Made by a program: the position numbers and the translations under genes. Below are positions 62,781-64,000 of a DNA stretch of 64,000 nucleotides, piece by piece; positions within the stretch are counted from its first letter, which is position 1, and every line of letters begins with the position of its first letter. Source of the stretch: Enterobacter sp. kpr-6 (GTDB taxonomy: Bacteria > Pseudomonadota > Gammaproteobacteria > Enterobacterales > Enterobacteriaceae). The notes beneath the pieces are model-generated. The model saw nothing but the letters and a program-made list of their open reading frames with translations. It did no database searches and was not told the origin of the DNA. The DNA is taken from assembly GCF_900116015.1 (NCBI RefSeq), contig NZ_FOYH01000003.1, positions 186,001 to 250,000 on the forward strand, read 5' to 3'.

Positions 62781-62809
62781 AAAAACCCCGCCAGCTGGCG
62801 GGGTTTTTG
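62781..62809. terminator. terminator of ynfM
   Basis: A CCCCGCCAG / CTGGCGGGG stem flanked by five A and five T residues gives a strong bidirectional rho-independent terminator immediately after the stop codon. Confidence 0.93.
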
Positions 62810-62824
62810 TTTAATGGGATCGTG

Positions 62825-62920
62825 TTACGAAAACAAGCCTGTCAGCGATGATGCGCCCATTATCTCACGGACTGCATCCAGTGCCATCAGTGCAAATATC
62901 ACCCAGATAAATGGATTCAT
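62825..62920 (-). CDS. possible 31-residue small membrane protein
   Basis: A minus-strand ATG at 62920 opens a short peptide, MNPFIWVIFALMALDAVREI then MGASSLTGLFS, with one hydrophobic helix and a charged turn. The ribosome binding site is weak (AGATAAC region). Size and composition resemble the small inner-membrane proteins of enterics, but no family was recognised. Its terminator would be the ynfM hairpin read in reverse. The rest of the 62.9-63.09 kb gap shows nothing else. Confidence 0.4.
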   Translation of the reverse strand: MNPFIWVIFALMALDAVREIMGASSLTGLFS

Positions 62921-63088
62921 AGTGAAAGTTATCTTATGTTGTTGCGTAATATGAACTTTATGCATTATGCCATAGTATTAGTCGCATGAATGAAAATACG
63001 ACAAATGATTGATGGCAATCAACTTAAGCGTTCAATATTTCTTCAATCAGCGTCGTTACGCTGCGTTCCCCGGATGACACGAGGCAGT

Positions 63089-64000
63089 ATGGAAAACAAA
63101 AACTATCAGCAACTCACCCGCATATTCACACGTCTCTCCCGCTTCTCCCACCTATCCTCTATCGCCAGCTGGGACGCTTTTGCGATGATGCCCCCCGGCG
63201 GGAGCGCGGCCCGTGGCGAAGCGCTGGCCGAACTGAGCGTGCTTCAGCACCAGATCCTGACGGATAAGCAGGTCGCGCAGTGGATCGCGGGTGCAGAACA
63301 GGAAGCGTTGAATGATGTTGAGCAGGCCAATCTGCGTGAAATGACCCGCCACTATCAGCAGGCGGCGCTTCTGCCGGAGTCGCTGGTGGAAGCCAAATCG
63401 CTGGCGGGTAGTAAGTGCGAACACGCCTGGCGCACGCAGCGCCCGGCAAACGACTGGGCTGGCTTTTCGGCCAATCTCAAAGAGGTGGTGAAAGTCAGCC
63501 GCGAAGAAGCAAAACTGCGCGCCGAGGCCAAAGGCTGCACGCCTTACGATGCACTGCTCGATATTTTTGAGCCGGACATGACCAGCGCGCAGCTTGATGT
63601 GCTGTTTGCCGATCTGAAATCGTGGCTGCCCGATCTGCTCCAGCAGGTCGTGGAGAAGCAGACGCGCACGCCGCTGATTGCCCCGACCGGGCCGTTCCCG
63701 ATTGCAACTCAGCGCGAGCTGGGGCTGGAAACCATGGCGCAACTGGGCTTTGATTTTAACGCGGGCCGACTCGACGTCAGCGCGCATCCGTTCTGTGGCG
63801 GTGTGCCGGAAGACGTGCGCATTACTACCCGCTACGACGAGCAGGAGCTGTTAAGCGCGCTGTTTGGTGTGGTGCATGAAACCGGCCATGCGCGCTATGA
63901 GCAAAATCTGCCGCGCAACTGGCTGGGTCAGCCCATCGCGCTGGCGCGCTCCACCGCCATTCATGAATCTCAAAGCCTGTTTTTCGAAATGCAGCTTGGG
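63089..64000 (+). CDS. M32-family metallocarboxypeptidase, 5' part (runs off window)
   Basis: The first 304 residues of a carboxypeptidase Taq-type enzyme (full length about 490-500 in the family). The zinc motif HEXXH is present as VVHETGHARYE near residue 268, and PHP-like loop residues include DVRITTRYDEQEL. The N-terminus SSIASWDAFAMMPPGGSAARGE is typical of M32. GAGG precedes the ATG at 63089. It releases C-terminal amino acids from peptides, with broad specificity. The 3' end is outside the window. Confidence 0.88.
   Translation, partial: MENKNYQQLTRIFTRLSRFSHLSSIASWDAFAMMPPGGSAARGEALAELSVLQHQILTDKQVAQWIAGAEQEALNDVEQANLREMTRHYQQAALLPESLVEAKSLAGSKCEHAWRTQRPANDWAGFSANLKEVVKVSREEAKLRAEAKGCTPYDALLDIFEPDMTSAQLDVLFADLKSWLPDLLQQVVEKQTRTPLIAPTGPFPIATQRELGLETMAQLGFDFNAGRLDVSAHPFCGGVPEDVRITTRYDEQELLSALFGVVHETGHARYEQNLPRNWLGQPIALARSTAIHESQSLFFEMQLG

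Noticed and set aside
1-64000. CRISPR arrays, tRNA genes, rRNA genes, complete insertion sequences or attachment sites
   Set aside because: No regularly spaced direct repeats, cloverleaf-type sequences, transposase genes or paired att-like repeats were seen on either strand by eye.

Overview
The window is chromosomal DNA of an Enterobacteriaceae member, probably near Enterobacter, Lelliottia or Kosakonia (inference). Gene content and order follow the Escherichia coli yneF-yneJ, marRAB, dcp-ydfG-rspR, ynfA-ynfD, ynfE-dmsD and bioD2-mlc-ynfL-ynfM neighbourhoods. Coding DNA is GC-rich, and ERIC and REP-like repeats typical of enterics are present. I saw no rRNA, tRNA, CRISPR array, prophage or complete insertion sequence.

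Left part (1-17.6 kb): two adjacent diguanylate cyclase genes (the first cut by the window edge), glutaminase glsB, a chemoreceptor, succinate semialdehyde dehydrogenase sad with its divergent LysR regulator yneJ, a lactate-dehydrogenase-like enzyme, a PhzF-family protein, sotB, marC and a well-conserved marRAB operon with an ERIC element between marA and marB. Then come the exporters eamA and ydeE, a MetE-like methyltransferase behind met-box-like repeats, and a divergent rhodanese/FtrA-type regulator pair.

Middle (17.6-36.7 kb): a gene-poor stretch with a zinc-ribbon remnant and two tiny membrane proteins, then dcp, ydfG and rspR. Next is a uronate region: rspA copy 1 plus an MFS transporter, ydfI, a GPH transporter, uxaC and a nearly identical rspA copy 2. 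Together these could convert glucuronate to 2-keto-3-deoxygluconate with an RspA-type dehydratase in place of UxuA. Between the rspA copies lies an AT-richer islet: a serine-recombinase remnant, an unknown two-helix membrane protein overlapped by a tiny two-helix partner, and a broken Hcp gene. I read this as a relic type VI effector/immunity module, and it is the most interesting unexplained locus here. ynfA, an MFS gene, an MscS channel, ynfB and ynfC follow; speG is missing between ynfB and ynfC.

Right part (36.7-64 kb): a complete urea-amidolyase island (allophanate hydrolase, urea carboxylase, a GntR regulator, UrtABCDE) behind a textbook sigma-54 promoter, followed by mazEF. Both sit where E. 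coli has ynfC next to ynfD. After ynfD come a DMSO/selenate-reductase-type operon (catalytic subunit, ynfG, ynfH, dmsD), an OsmU-type osmoprotectant ABC operon, bioD2, mlc, the divergent ynfL/ynfM pair, a possible tiny membrane protein and the 5' part of an M32 carboxypeptidase gene. Four clusters of one palindromic REP-like repeat sit between genes at about 10.2, 14.8, 49.7 and 58.2 kb.
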